In this document: piece by piece, positions 24,184-31,376 of the stretch
How positions within the stretch are numbered: the stretch's first letter is position 1
Layout of the letters: each line of letters starts with the position of its first letter
NCBI GenBank assembly: GCA_024404095.1
Contig: JAKSQO010000029.1
Location: 1-38,064 of the forward strand
DNA length: 38,064 nucleotides
Source of the DNA: Clostridia bacterium
Lineage (GTDB): Bacteria > Bacillota > Clostridia > Oscillospirales > Acutalibacteraceae
Direction of reading: 5' to 3'
Notes under the pieces: generated by a model
What the model saw: the letters and a program-made list of their open reading frames with translations, nothing else
What the model was told of the DNA's origin: nothing
Databases searched by the model: none
Program-made: the position numbers and the translations under genes

Positions 24184-24846
24184 ATGGATTATAAACGAGT
24201 AACGCTTTTTGCAGGACATTACGGCAGCGGCAAGACAAATATTGCTGTAAACTACGCTTTTAAAATAAAGGCGGACGGGCACGAAACCGTGATTGCCGAT
24301 ATGGATATTGTTAATCCGTATTTCCGAACAAAGGACAGCGAAAAGGAATTGAATGAGGCAGGTATCAGACTTATTTCGTCTGAATACGCAAGCTCTAATG
24401 TTGACCTGCCGTCACTTCCGCAGGATTTATACAACGTGATTGACGATAAATCCAATTATGAGGTTCTTGATATCGGCGGTGATGACCGGGGTGCGTATGC
24501 GCTCGGCAGATACGCAGAAAGCATTTTAAAAGAGAATGACTATGAAATGTTCATGGTTATAAATAAATTCAGACCTCTCACAAAGGATGTTGAATCCACA
24601 CTTGAGGTTATGAACGAAATTCAGACGGCGTGCGGAATGAAATTTACCGCCATTGTCAATAACTCAAATCTCGGTGACGAAACCACCGCAGAGGATGTAC
24701 TCGGTTCGCTCAGCTATGCTGATGATGTATCGAAAGCAACGGGACTGCCCGTAAAAATGACAACCGTCGATATGAAACTGTATAACGAGCTAAAAGATGA
24801 GGTTGACGGTATTTTCCCGCTGACCTTACAGCGCAAAATCAGATAG
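24184..24846 (+). CDS. MinD/ParA/CobQ-like P-loop ATPase
   Basis: A 220-residue nucleotide-binding protein with a deviant Walker A-like motif GHYGSGKTNIAVNYA, IADMDIVNPYFRTKD, and LDIGGDDRGAYALGRY in the Walker B region. Such proteins occur beside ferredoxin-dependent 2-oxoacid oxidoreductases in clostridia, but the function is not established. Fe-S or cofactor loading is an inference. It lies 13 bases after the ligase fusion and 11 bases before the ferredoxin subunit gene, inside the operon. Confidence 0.8.
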   Translation: MDYKRVTLFAGHYGSGKTNIAVNYAFKIKADGHETVIADMDIVNPYFRTKDSEKELNEAGIRLISSEYASSNVDLPSLPQDLYNVIDDKSNYEVLDIGGDDRGAYALGRYAESILKENDYEMFMVINKFRPLTKDVESTLEVMNEIQTACGMKFTAIVNNSNLGDETTAEDVLGSLSYADDVSKATGLPVKMTTVDMKLYNELKDEVDGIFPLTLQRKIR

Positions 24847-24857
24847 GAGGAAGAAAA

Positions 24858-25064
24858 ATGGCAAAAGTAACATTCAAAACAGACCTTTGCAAGGGCTGCG
24901 GACTTTGTGTAGGTGCTTGTCCGAAAGGCATAGTAAAGCTTTCCGACTCAAAGCTGAATGCTAAAGGTCATCATCCTGCAGAAGTAACAGACAGCGAAAA
25001 GTGCATTGGTTGCGCATTCTGTGCAACTATGTGTCCGGATTGTGTAATTACAGTAGAGAGGTGA
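24858..25064 (+). CDS. 2-oxoacid:ferredoxin oxidoreductase delta subunit, 2x[4Fe-4S] ferredoxin
   Basis: A 68-residue ferredoxin-type subunit with two complete cluster motifs, CKGCGLCVGACPKG and CIGCAFCATMCPDC. It carries electrons between external ferredoxin and the thiamine pyrophosphate site of the complex encoded by the next three genes. AGGAGG lies eight bases before the ATG. Confidence 0.93.
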   Translation: MAKVTFKTDLCKGCGLCVGACPKGIVKLSDSKLNAKGHHPAEVTDSEKCIGCAFCATMCPDCVITVER

Positions 25065-25068
25065 AAAT

Positions 25069-26127
25069 ATGGCAGATAAGGTTCTTATGAAAGGCAATGA
25101 AGCAATTGCCGAGGCAGCGATTCAGGCAGGCTGTCATCATTATTTCGGTTATCCCATCACTCCCCAGACTGAGGTAGCCGCATATATGTCAAAGAGAATG
25201 CCGAAAATCGGCGGAACATTTCTTCAGGCAGAAAGTGAAGTTGCCGCCATCAATATGGTTATCGGTGTTGCATCAACAGGTAAAAGAGTTATGACTTCTT
25301 CCTCAAGCCCGGGAGTTTCACTTAAGAGCGAGGGTATCTCGTATCTTGCAGGCTGTGACCTTCCTGCGCTTGTAGTTAATGTTCAGCGCGGCGGCCCCGG
25401 TCTCGGCGGTATTCAGCCCTCACAGTCAGACTACTATCAGTCAACAAAGGGCGGCGGACACGGTGACTATCACAACATCGTTCTTGCTCCTGCATCAGTT
25501 CAGGAAATGGCAAGCCTTACCGTTAAAGGCTTTGACCTTGCAGATAAGTACCGCATGGTTGCAATGATTCTTGCAGACGGTACTATGGGTCAGATGATGG
25601 AGCCTGTTTCACTTGATGTTTCTGATGTTAAGACATACGACAAGCCATGGGCACTTACCGGTACAGAGTGCAAGCGTGAGCATAACATTGTAAACTCACT
25701 TTATCTCCAGCCCGAAGAGCTTGAAATCAAGAACTTTGAGCGCTATGAAAAATACAAGGCAATCGAAGAAAATGAGGTTATGTATGAGGAGTACCTTATG
25801 GATGACGCTGAGGTATGCGTTGTTGCGTTCGGTATCACCTCACGTGTAGCCAAGAATGCTATTAACGAGGCACGTGCAAAGGGTATCAAGGTCGGTATGA
25901 TAAGACCTATTACACTCTGGCCGTTTCCGAAGAAGCCTCTTGCAGCAGCTGCTGATAAGTGCAAGGCATTTATCTGCGTTGAAATGAACATGGGTCAGAT
26001 GATTGACGATGTTGAGCTTGCTATCAGATGCAAGAAGCCCGTTTATCTCTGCAACCGTGTTGGCGGAATGATTCCGTCACCTGAAGAGGTACTTGCAAAG
26101 ATTGAAGAAGTCGGAGGTGCTGAATAA
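25069..26127 (+). CDS. vorB: 2-oxoacid:ferredoxin oxidoreductase alpha subunit, VorB type
   Basis: A 352-residue pyrimidine-binding subunit. Landmarks are the N-terminal GNEAIAEAAIQAGCHHYFGYPITPQTE, TFLQAESEVAAINMVIG and SSSPGVSLKSEGISYLAG. Length and sequence match the subunit annotated VorB in clostridia, usually linked to branched-chain 2-oxoacids, although KorA is close. In the complex it converts a 2-oxoacid plus CoA to acyl-CoA, CO2 and reduced ferredoxin, or the reverse. Its stop overlaps the beta-subunit start by one base, suggesting translational coupling. Confidence 0.92.
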   Translation: MADKVLMKGNEAIAEAAIQAGCHHYFGYPITPQTEVAAYMSKRMPKIGGTFLQAESEVAAINMVIGVASTGKRVMTSSSSPGVSLKSEGISYLAGCDLPALVVNVQRGGPGLGGIQPSQSDYYQSTKGGGHGDYHNIVLAPASVQEMASLTVKGFDLADKYRMVAMILADGTMGQMMEPVSLDVSDVKTYDKPWALTGTECKREHNIVNSLYLQPEELEIKNFERYEKYKAIEENEVMYEEYLMDDAEVCVVAFGITSRVAKNAINEARAKGIKVGMIRPITLWPFPKKPLAAAADKCKAFICVEMNMGQMIDDVELAIRCKKPVYLCNRVGGMIPSPEEVLAKIEEVGGAE

Positions 26128-26879
26128 TGGCAGTTGTATTTGAAAAACCGAAATCACTCACCGATGCTGTGCTCCACTACTGTCCCGGATGCACCCACGG
26201 TATTATTCACAGACTTGTTGCCGAGGTTATGGATGAGCTCGGTATCGAGGGTCAGACAATCGGAGTAGCATCAGTAGGATGCTCCGTTATGGCATATAAC
26301 TATTTTACCTGTGACTTTGTTCAGGCAGCTCACGGACGTGCTCCTGCTGTTGCAACAGGTGTTAAGCGCAGCGATCCTTCAAAGATTGTTTTCACATATC
26401 AGGGTGACGGCGACCTTGCCGCTATCGGTACAGCTGAAACAGTTCACTCAGCTGCAAGACGCGAAAACATCACAGTTATTTTCGTAAACAACGCAATTTA
26501 CGGTATGACAGGCGGTCAGATGGCTCCTACAACTCTTCCCGGTCAGGTTACACAGACTTCACCCTATGGCCGAGATGTAAATACAGTTGGTTATCCTGTT
26601 AAGGTCTGCGAGCTTCTTTCAAACGTAGACGGTGCAGCTTATCTTGAGAGAGTTGCTGTTAACAACGTAAAGAACATTAAAAACGCAAAGAAAGCAATCA
26701 AAAAGGCTTTCCAGAATCAGCTTGAGGGCAAGGGTTTCTCACTTGTTGAGGTTATCTCAACCTGTCCCACAAACTGGGGTATGACACCTGAAAAGGCTCT
26801 CCAGTGGGTTGACGAGAAGATGATTCCCTACTATCCTCTCGGTGTATATAAGGACATCTATGCAAAGGAGGAAGACTAA
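26127..26879 (+). CDS. 2-oxoacid:ferredoxin oxidoreductase beta subunit (thiamine pyrophosphate-binding)
   Basis: A 250-residue TPP-binding subunit. YCPGCTHGIIHRL near the N-terminus, GDGDLAAIGTAETVHSAARR (the TPP/Mg motif), and NNAIYGMTGGQMAPTT are diagnostic of the VorA/KorB group. The start overlaps the alpha stop by one base, and the stop overlaps the gamma start by one base. Confidence 0.93.
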   Translation: MAVVFEKPKSLTDAVLHYCPGCTHGIIHRLVAEVMDELGIEGQTIGVASVGCSVMAYNYFTCDFVQAAHGRAPAVATGVKRSDPSKIVFTYQGDGDLAAIGTAETVHSAARRENITVIFVNNAIYGMTGGQMAPTTLPGQVTQTSPYGRDVNTVGYPVKVCELLSNVDGAAYLERVAVNNVKNIKNAKKAIKKAFQNQLEGKGFSLVEVISTCPTNWGMTPEKALQWVDEKMIPYYPLGVYKDIYAKEED

Positions 26880-27415
26880 TGAGCAAGGCTGTTAACATTC
26901 TTTATGCAGGTTTCGGCGGACAGGGCATCCTCTTCGCAGGCAAGTTTCTTGCATACAAGGGACTTATTGAAGAAAAGCAGGTAAGCTGGCTTCCCTCATA
27001 CGGTCCTGAGATGCGCGGCGGCACAGCAAACTGTTCCGTTATTATCAGCGACGCACCTATCGGTTCTCCTATTGTAAGCAAGCCCGACGTTCTTGTTGCG
27101 ATGAATCTTCCTTCACTCGAGAAGTATGAAAACGAGGTTGTAAGCGGCGGCAAAATCTTTGTCGATTCAACTCTTATTGACAAGAAGGTTGAGCGTGACG
27201 ATGTTGAGGTTTATTACATCCCTGCAACACAGATGGCTTATGACAACAACATCAAAACTCTTGCAAACATGATTATCACAGGCAAGGTTCTCAAAGAGGT
27301 TGAAGGCTTCTCAATGGACAACACAGAGGCAGCTTTTAAGAAGGTTGTTTCTGCAAGACATCAGGATCTCCTCGGCGTAAACAGCAACGCTGTTCAGATG
27401 GGCTATGATTATTGA
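26879..27415 (+). CDS. 2-oxoacid:ferredoxin oxidoreductase gamma subunit
   Basis: A 178-residue subunit with [15 protein letters not shown] at the N-terminus and [12 protein letters not shown], the standard gamma-domain signatures. With the delta, alpha and beta genes it completes a four-subunit enzyme of the VOR/KOR class. Its 3' end overlaps the start of the amidohydrolase gene by 11 bases. Confidence 0.93.
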   Translation: MSKAVNILYAGFGGQGILFAGKFLAYKGLIEEKQVSWLPSYGPEMRGGTANCSVIISDAPIGSPIVSKPDVLVAMNLPSLEKYENEVVSGGKIFVDSTLIDKKVERDDVEVYYIPATQMAYDNNIKTLANMIITGKVLKEVEGFSMDNTEAAFKKVVSARHQDLLGVNSNAVQMGYDY

Positions 27416-28193
27416 TTCACATTGCCACGTATACCCCGATAAGATAGCCGAAAAGGCTTCGGGAGCAACAGGAAATTTCTACGATATCGGAATGTGCCTT
27501 GACGGTAAGGTTTCGACTCTGATTGAAGCGGGAAAGCAGGCGGGGATAGATAAGTACATTATCCAGTCTGTTGCAACCACTCCGAAACAGGTCGGTTCTA
27601 TAAACCGTTTTATCGCTGATACTGTAAAAGAACACAGCGACATTATGTATGGCTTGGGCACTCTTCATCCCGACAGCGAGGATATGGAGGGCGACGTCAG
27701 AAATGTTGTTGAGCTCGGACTTAAGGGTGTAAAGCTTCATCCCGATATACAGGGCTTCAAGCTTGATGATTACCGCTGTCTTAAGATTTATGAGCTGTGC
27801 GAAAAGAACGGACTTGCCGTTCTGCTTCACACGGGCGACAAACGATATGATTTTTCCAATCCCAACCGACTTATACCGATTCTCGATATTTACGAGAATC
27901 TGACGGTTATCGGTGCCCACTTCGGCGGCTGGTCGATATGGGAGAAAGCAACTGATATTCTTCATGGCAGAAAGAATTTCTATGTTGACTGTTCATCATC
28001 CTTCTATTCGCTTGATGATGATACGATTGTTAAACTCATAAGAGTGTATGGTGTTGACAATGTTGTTTTCGGTACGGATTATCCGATGTGGGATCCTAAA
28101 TCAGAGGTTGACCGATTGAAGTCACTCCCTCTGACGGATGAAGAGAAAGAGAAAATTTTCTGGAAAAACGCTGTCAGAATCTACAATTTATAA
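27405..28193 (+). CDS. Amidohydrolase-2 family metal-dependent hydrolase or decarboxylase
   Basis: A 262-residue TIM-barrel protein. The N-terminal [11 protein letters not shown] gives the HxH metal site, followed by GVKLHPDIQGF, VLLHTGD, VIGAHFGGW and the late Asp in VFGTDYPMWDP. The family includes hydrolases and non-oxidative decarboxylases of aromatic or acyl acids. Its ATG lies inside the gamma-subunit gene, so it is translationally coupled to the oxidoreductase and probably handles a related metabolite. The substrate is unknown. It is the last gene before a strong terminator. Confidence 0.85.
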   Translation: MIIDSHCHVYPDKIAEKASGATGNFYDIGMCLDGKVSTLIEAGKQAGIDKYIIQSVATTPKQVGSINRFIADTVKEHSDIMYGLGTLHPDSEDMEGDVRNVVELGLKGVKLHPDIQGFKLDDYRCLKIYELCEKNGLAVLLHTGDKRYDFSNPNRLIPILDIYENLTVIGAHFGGWSIWEKATDILHGRKNFYVDCSSSFYSLDDDTIVKLIRVYGVDNVVFGTDYPMWDPKSEVDRLKSLPLTDEEKEKIFWKNAVRIYNL

Positions 28194-28198
28194 AGTTT

Positions 28199-28230
28199 AA
28201 AGCTCTTCGATATTTCGAGGAGCTTTAATT
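28199..28230 (+). terminator. Terminator of T-box unit 2
   Basis: AAAGCTCTTCGA (28199-28210) pairs with TCGAGGAGCTTT (28215-28226) around a TATT loop, one mismatch-type position, followed by AATTATAAT. It ends the six-kilobase operon. Confidence 0.8.
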
Positions 28231-28240
28231 ATAATAAATA

Positions 28241-28259
28241 TTTATTGTAAAACAATAAA
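28241..28259. promoter_or_regulatory. Perfect 19-bp dyad upstream of the DUF2975 operon
   Basis: TTTATTGT-AAA-ACAATAAA is a perfect inverted repeat ending six bases before the -35 box at 28266. The operon encodes a small HTH protein, which is a candidate to bind it. Confidence 0.5.
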
Positions 28260-28265
28260 AAACTA

Positions 28266-28294
28266 TTGACAAATGATATTGCATGGTTTATAAT
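28266..28294 (+). promoter_or_regulatory. Promoter of the DUF2975 operon
   Basis: Perfect TTGACA (28266-28271) and perfect TATAAT (28289-28294) separated by 17 bases. Confidence 0.9.
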
Positions 28295-28324
28295 ACAGCC
28301 AATATAAACCAAGGGGGAAATATT

Positions 28325-28795
28325 ATGTCAGAGAAAACTATATCAAAAATGCTGAAATTTGCAATCGTTCTTATGGGTGCTATGTGCCTTGCTATTCACA
28401 GCGCAGTTACTCTTATTGCACTTGCGTCGGAAGAGCCCACAGTCAGAGCGGTTGCCACACCGTGGATTATCTTTGTGTGGCTGACTGCTGTGCCGATGAT
28501 ACCTGCAATTATTTATTCTTGGAAAACAGCGACAAACATCGGCAAGAACATTATGTTCAATATTGATAATGCAAAGAATCTTCATATAATCGCAATCAGC
28601 GCGCTTGCAGATATTGTTATTGTGTTCTTCGGCGGGATTGCATTCCTCGTTGCAAACATCAGCCACCCGACACTGTTTCTTGCAAAGCTTATGATTGTTG
28701 CAATCGGAGTTGCAATATTTGTATCAGCTGAGGGACTTTCACAGCTTATTAAAAGAGCATCCGCACTTCAGGAGGATGCCGACCTTACAATCTGA
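28325..28795 (+). CDS. DUF2975-type integral membrane protein
   Basis: A 156-residue protein with four hydrophobic segments (around residues 10-30, 45-65, 90-115 and 120-140). Sequence and the adjoining small HTH gene match the DUF2975 plus YozG arrangement widespread in Firmicutes, whose function is unknown. Start ATG 28325 follows AAGGGGGAAA; an ATG at 28283 lies between the -35 and -10 boxes and cannot be used from this promoter. First gene of a four-gene operon. Confidence 0.8.
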   Translation: MSEKTISKMLKFAIVLMGAMCLAIHSAVTLIALASEEPTVRAVATPWIIFVWLTAVPMIPAIIYSWKTATNIGKNIMFNIDNAKNLHIIAISALADIVIVFFGGIAFLVANISHPTLFLAKLMIVAIGVAIFVSAEGLSQLIKRASALQEDADLTI

Positions 28796-28809
28796 TGGGG
28801 GAGAAAAAT

Positions 28810-29016
28810 ATGGAAAAAGACATTGTAGTAAACATTGATGTTATGCTTGCAAAACGCAAGATGAGTGTTACCGAGCTGTCGGAGCGTGTCGGCATAACAA
28901 TGGCAAATATATCAATCCTTAAAAACGGAAAGGCAAAAGCTGTTAAGTTTTCAACCCTTGCTAAGCTCTGTGAGGTGCTTGACTGTCAGCCGGGTGACCT
29001 TCTCGAATACAGGTGA
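28810..29016 (+). CDS. Small XRE-family regulator, YozG-like
   Basis: A 68-residue Cro/C1-type DNA-binding protein that is essentially one HTH domain (MSVTELSERVGITMANISIL; CEVLDCQPGDLLEY). It follows the DUF2975 gene as in many Firmicutes. ATG 28810 is chosen because GGGGGAG lies upstream; ATG 28795 overlaps the previous stop and would contain that site. It probably controls its own operon. Confidence 0.88.
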   Translation: MEKDIVVNIDVMLAKRKMSVTELSERVGITMANISILKNGKAKAVKFSTLAKLCEVLDCQPGDLLEYR

Positions 29017-29026
29017 GGCGATTGCT

Positions 29027-29578
29027 ATGGAAAAGCAAAAGACAGGCAAGCCTTTTTTAGCGGTTGCAATTATTATCGCAATTATTGTCAGAATTGTTCC
29101 GCTTGCCGCATTGGCTGTTGTGTTTATAAGTATTGATGATGAACCGACAGAAGATCCGGTTATTATGACTATGCCTGATTATGTTGACGGACATGAGTGG
29201 ATACACGGATTCTGGCAGGATTTTACAAGCTACGGTGAATACAGGTTCAATGATGAAATAAATCAGTACTTCTATTCTGAGGAAAATATTTATTTTAAAC
29301 CTGTGGATTCGGATATAAAATGCCAAATAAATGATCTGCTTGATGATTATGAGGAATGGGTTAAACTGACAGAAAACCCCGATATAATAACGGGTGATGA
29401 TATTTCAAAGGTATATAACTTTAAAAGGACACAGATTGATGACAGCGACTGGTATTACTGTGATGTTGACGGATTTGAGAATGTTGATACCGAAGAATAT
29501 CATATGTATGCAGGCTATGATTTTTATTATTATGATTCACAAAGCAGAACACTTTATTATATGCAAAATAATATTTGA
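29027..29578 (+). CDS. Membrane-anchored protein of unknown function, copy 1 of a tandem pair
   Basis: A 183-residue protein with a single hydrophobic segment near the N-terminus (about 12-34) and an acidic, Tyr-rich exterior domain with DDSDWYY and a final YYMQNNI. I recognise no family. It is clearly homologous to the next gene: both begin MEKQ-TGKPF and share PDY-GDHW-type, FQDFT or FWQDFT, YGEY and DSDWYY segments. The start at 29027 follows GGTGAGG, ten bases after the HTH stop. Confidence 0.7.
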   Translation: MEKQKTGKPFLAVAIIIAIIVRIVPLAALAVVFISIDDEPTEDPVIMTMPDYVDGHEWIHGFWQDFTSYGEYRFNDEINQYFYSEENIYFKPVDSDIKCQINDLLDDYEEWVKLTENPDIITGDDISKVYNFKRTQIDDSDWYYCDVDGFENVDTEEYHMYAGYDFYYYDSQSRTLYYMQNNI

Positions 29579-29601
29579 CCGATTTCGTACGGAGGGGAGC
29601 A

Positions 29602-30141
29602 ATGGAAAAACAAAATACAGGCAAACCGTTTTTAGTGCTTGCAATAATTATTGCCATTATTGTCAGACTGATTCCCGTTGCAGTTATCAGTTCTTTTTTC
29701 TGGTTTAATGAAACTACCGAGTCCCATGAAGAAGAGGTGCTCAACGGACTGCCTGACTATACTCACGGAGATAAGTGGATATACGGAATTTTTCAGGATT
29801 TTACAGTTTACGGCGAATATAAGTATAACGATGAGATAAAGAAGTTCCTTTTATCTGAAAAGAATACAAACTTTAAGCACGTTGATTCTGATGCCGAGGA
29901 TGAAATACGCAAAGTTGTTTCATCTTTTGAGGATTGCGTTTATCAGACAAAAGATACAGATAAATCAGTTGGCGATGATTTGTATAAGGTTTACACTTTC
30001 AGCCGAACAATGATTGATGACAGCGACTGGTATTATTTCCAGGACTACGAAGAAGATGAATATGATTACGTTATAGAATACACGTTATATTATTTCGATT
30101 CTCAGACCAAAACAATTTATCTGATGCATAACAACATATAA
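29602..30141 (+). CDS. Membrane-anchored protein of unknown function, copy 2 of a tandem pair
   Basis: A 179-residue paralogue of the preceding protein with the same layout: an N-terminal membrane segment (AIIIAIIVRLIPVAVIS), then an acidic extracytoplasmic domain with IFQDFTVYGEYKYNDEI and DDSDWYYF, ending YLMHNNI. ATG 29602 has GGAGGGGA upstream. The pair arose by tandem duplication and has diverged substantially. Last gene of the operon before a shared terminator. Confidence 0.7.
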   Translation: MEKQNTGKPFLVLAIIIAIIVRLIPVAVISSFFWFNETTESHEEEVLNGLPDYTHGDKWIYGIFQDFTVYGEYKYNDEIKKFLLSEKNTNFKHVDSDAEDEIRKVVSSFEDCVYQTKDTDKSVGDDLYKVYTFSRTMIDDSDWYYFQDYEEDEYDYVIEYTLYYFDSQTKTIYLMHNNI

Positions 30142-30143
30142 AA

Positions 30144-30175
30144 ACAGCCCGTCGGAAATTCCGATGGGCTGTTGT
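30144..30175. terminator. Bidirectional-type terminator between convergent genes
   Basis: ACAGCCCGTCGG (30144-30155) and CCGATGGGCTGT (30161-30172) pair with one G-T wobble around a five-base loop. It lies between the end of the DUF2975 operon and the end of the convergent phosphatase gene. Confidence 0.75.
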
Positions 30176-30193
30176 GTATCTATTAAGATTTAA

Positions 30194-31318
30194 TCAGAAG
30201 CAATTCTTCCATCTCAGAGCAGGGAACTGCCAGTTGTTGTATCCCATAACTCTTGCAATCTGAACGCTGATGTCACAGTTCTTATAATGCTCGCCGTCAA
30301 CAAAGCCTGCATCTGTTGCGGATACGAAGCAGGGAACATCAACACCTGTGTGGCTGCCTGTTGTGTAATAATATTCACCTGTTGCCTCGTTATATGTGAT
30401 ACCGCCTGTCTCGTGGTCAGCTGTAACAACAACAAGTGTGTCACCGTCTTCCTCAGCAAAGTCAAGAGCAACCTGAAGAGCCTTGCTGAATTCAACCTCG
30501 TGAGCTGTTGCGCCGTCCATATTGTTTGAATGAGAGTTCTTGTCAATGTGAGCACCCTCAACCATAAGGAAGAATCCGTCTTCGTCAGCGTTGAGAAGCT
30601 CAATTGCTTTTGATGTCATATCGGCAATAAGAGGAGTGCCGTTTGAATTGTCAATAGCACCGAGGTCGCTGTAGCTGAACTGACCGAATGAACGTGTGCC
30701 GGGCTTAAGAGCATTCATCTCGTCCTCAGTTGTGATGTATTCAAAACCGTGCTTTGCACAACGCTTCTCTGTAACTGTATCGCTTGCGCCACCCCAGATA
30801 AGGGTAAGGTCTGAACGCATCTGATCCATTGAAATGTCATACTCAAAATCTCGTTCTACGCTGTGAGCTGAGAACGAAGCAGGAGTAGCACCACTTGTCT
30901 TGTCAGTTGTAACAACACCTGCGGACTTGCCGTTTTCAATAGCAAGCTCCGAAAGATTCTTCGGAACATTGTAGAAGCTTCCGAGAGGATCGAAAATGTA
31001 TACGCCGATTGCGCTGTTGTAGGTTCTTACACCTGTTGCAAGTGCTGTGCCGCCTGCGGCAGAATCGGTTACCTTGTTTGTAAGACTTCTTGTCTGTGAC
31101 CAAGCGTGAACAGGCATACTGTCCATTGCAAGCTCTGCGTTTCTGTACTTTCTTGTAGCCGCCATAGTGTTTGCGCCGTTTCCGTCACCAATCATAAGAA
31201 TTACGTTCTTATAAATTCTGTAATCCTCGTGCTGAGTACCCTTATAGCCTGTCAGACCGAAAAGGTTACCGAAAAGCATAATGATTGTTGTCAGAAGTGA
31301 AATAACAACCTTAATCAT
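30194..31318 (-). CDS. Secreted alkaline phosphatase
   Basis: A 374-residue phosphomonoesterase. An N-terminal hydrophobic segment (MIKVVISLLTTIIMLFGNL) indicates export or membrane anchoring. Catalytic landmarks are MIGDGNG (metal), VTDSAAGGTALATG (nucleophilic Ser), MVEGAHID and TADHETGG (metal ligands). It is shorter than E. coli PhoA (about 450-470), with a compact crown region. It has its own promoter overlapping the end of the alcohol dehydrogenase gene and GGAGG before the ATG. No Pho box could be recognised. Confidence 0.92.
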   Translation of the reverse strand: MIKVVISLLTTIIMLFGNLFGLTGYKGTQHEDYRIYKNVILMIGDGNGANTMAATRKYRNAELAMDSMPVHAWSQTRSLTNKVTDSAAGGTALATGVRTYNSAIGVYIFDPLGSFYNVPKNLSELAIENGKSAGVVTTDKTSGATPASFSAHSVERDFEYDISMDQMRSDLTLIWGGASDTVTEKRCAKHGFEYITTEDEMNALKPGTRSFGQFSYSDLGAIDNSNGTPLIADMTSKAIELLNADEDGFFLMVEGAHIDKNSHSNNMDGATAHEVEFSKALQVALDFAEEDGDTLVVVTADHETGGITYNEATGEYYYTTGSHTGVDVPCFVSATDAGFVDGEHYKNCDISVQIARVMGYNNWQFPALRWKNCF

Positions 31319-31346
31319 AAATTAACCTCCAAATCAATTTTGTTCC

Positions 31347-31375
31347 ATTGTATATTATTTAGTGATTTTTTTCAA
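31347..31375 (-). promoter_or_regulatory. Promoter of the alkaline phosphatase gene
   Basis: On the minus strand, TTGAAA (complement 31370-31375) and TACAAT (complement 31347-31352) are separated by 17 bases. It abuts the stop codon of the upstream dehydrogenase gene. Confidence 0.6.
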
Positions 31376-31376
31376 G

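Noticed and set aside
24858..27415. Pyruvate:ferredoxin oxidoreductase or indolepyruvate oxidoreductase instead of a VOR/KOR-type enzyme
   Set aside because: PFOR in clostridia is usually one fused polypeptide and IOR has two subunits with a fused ferredoxin; here four separate small subunits match VOR/KOR. The actual 2-oxoacid remains open.
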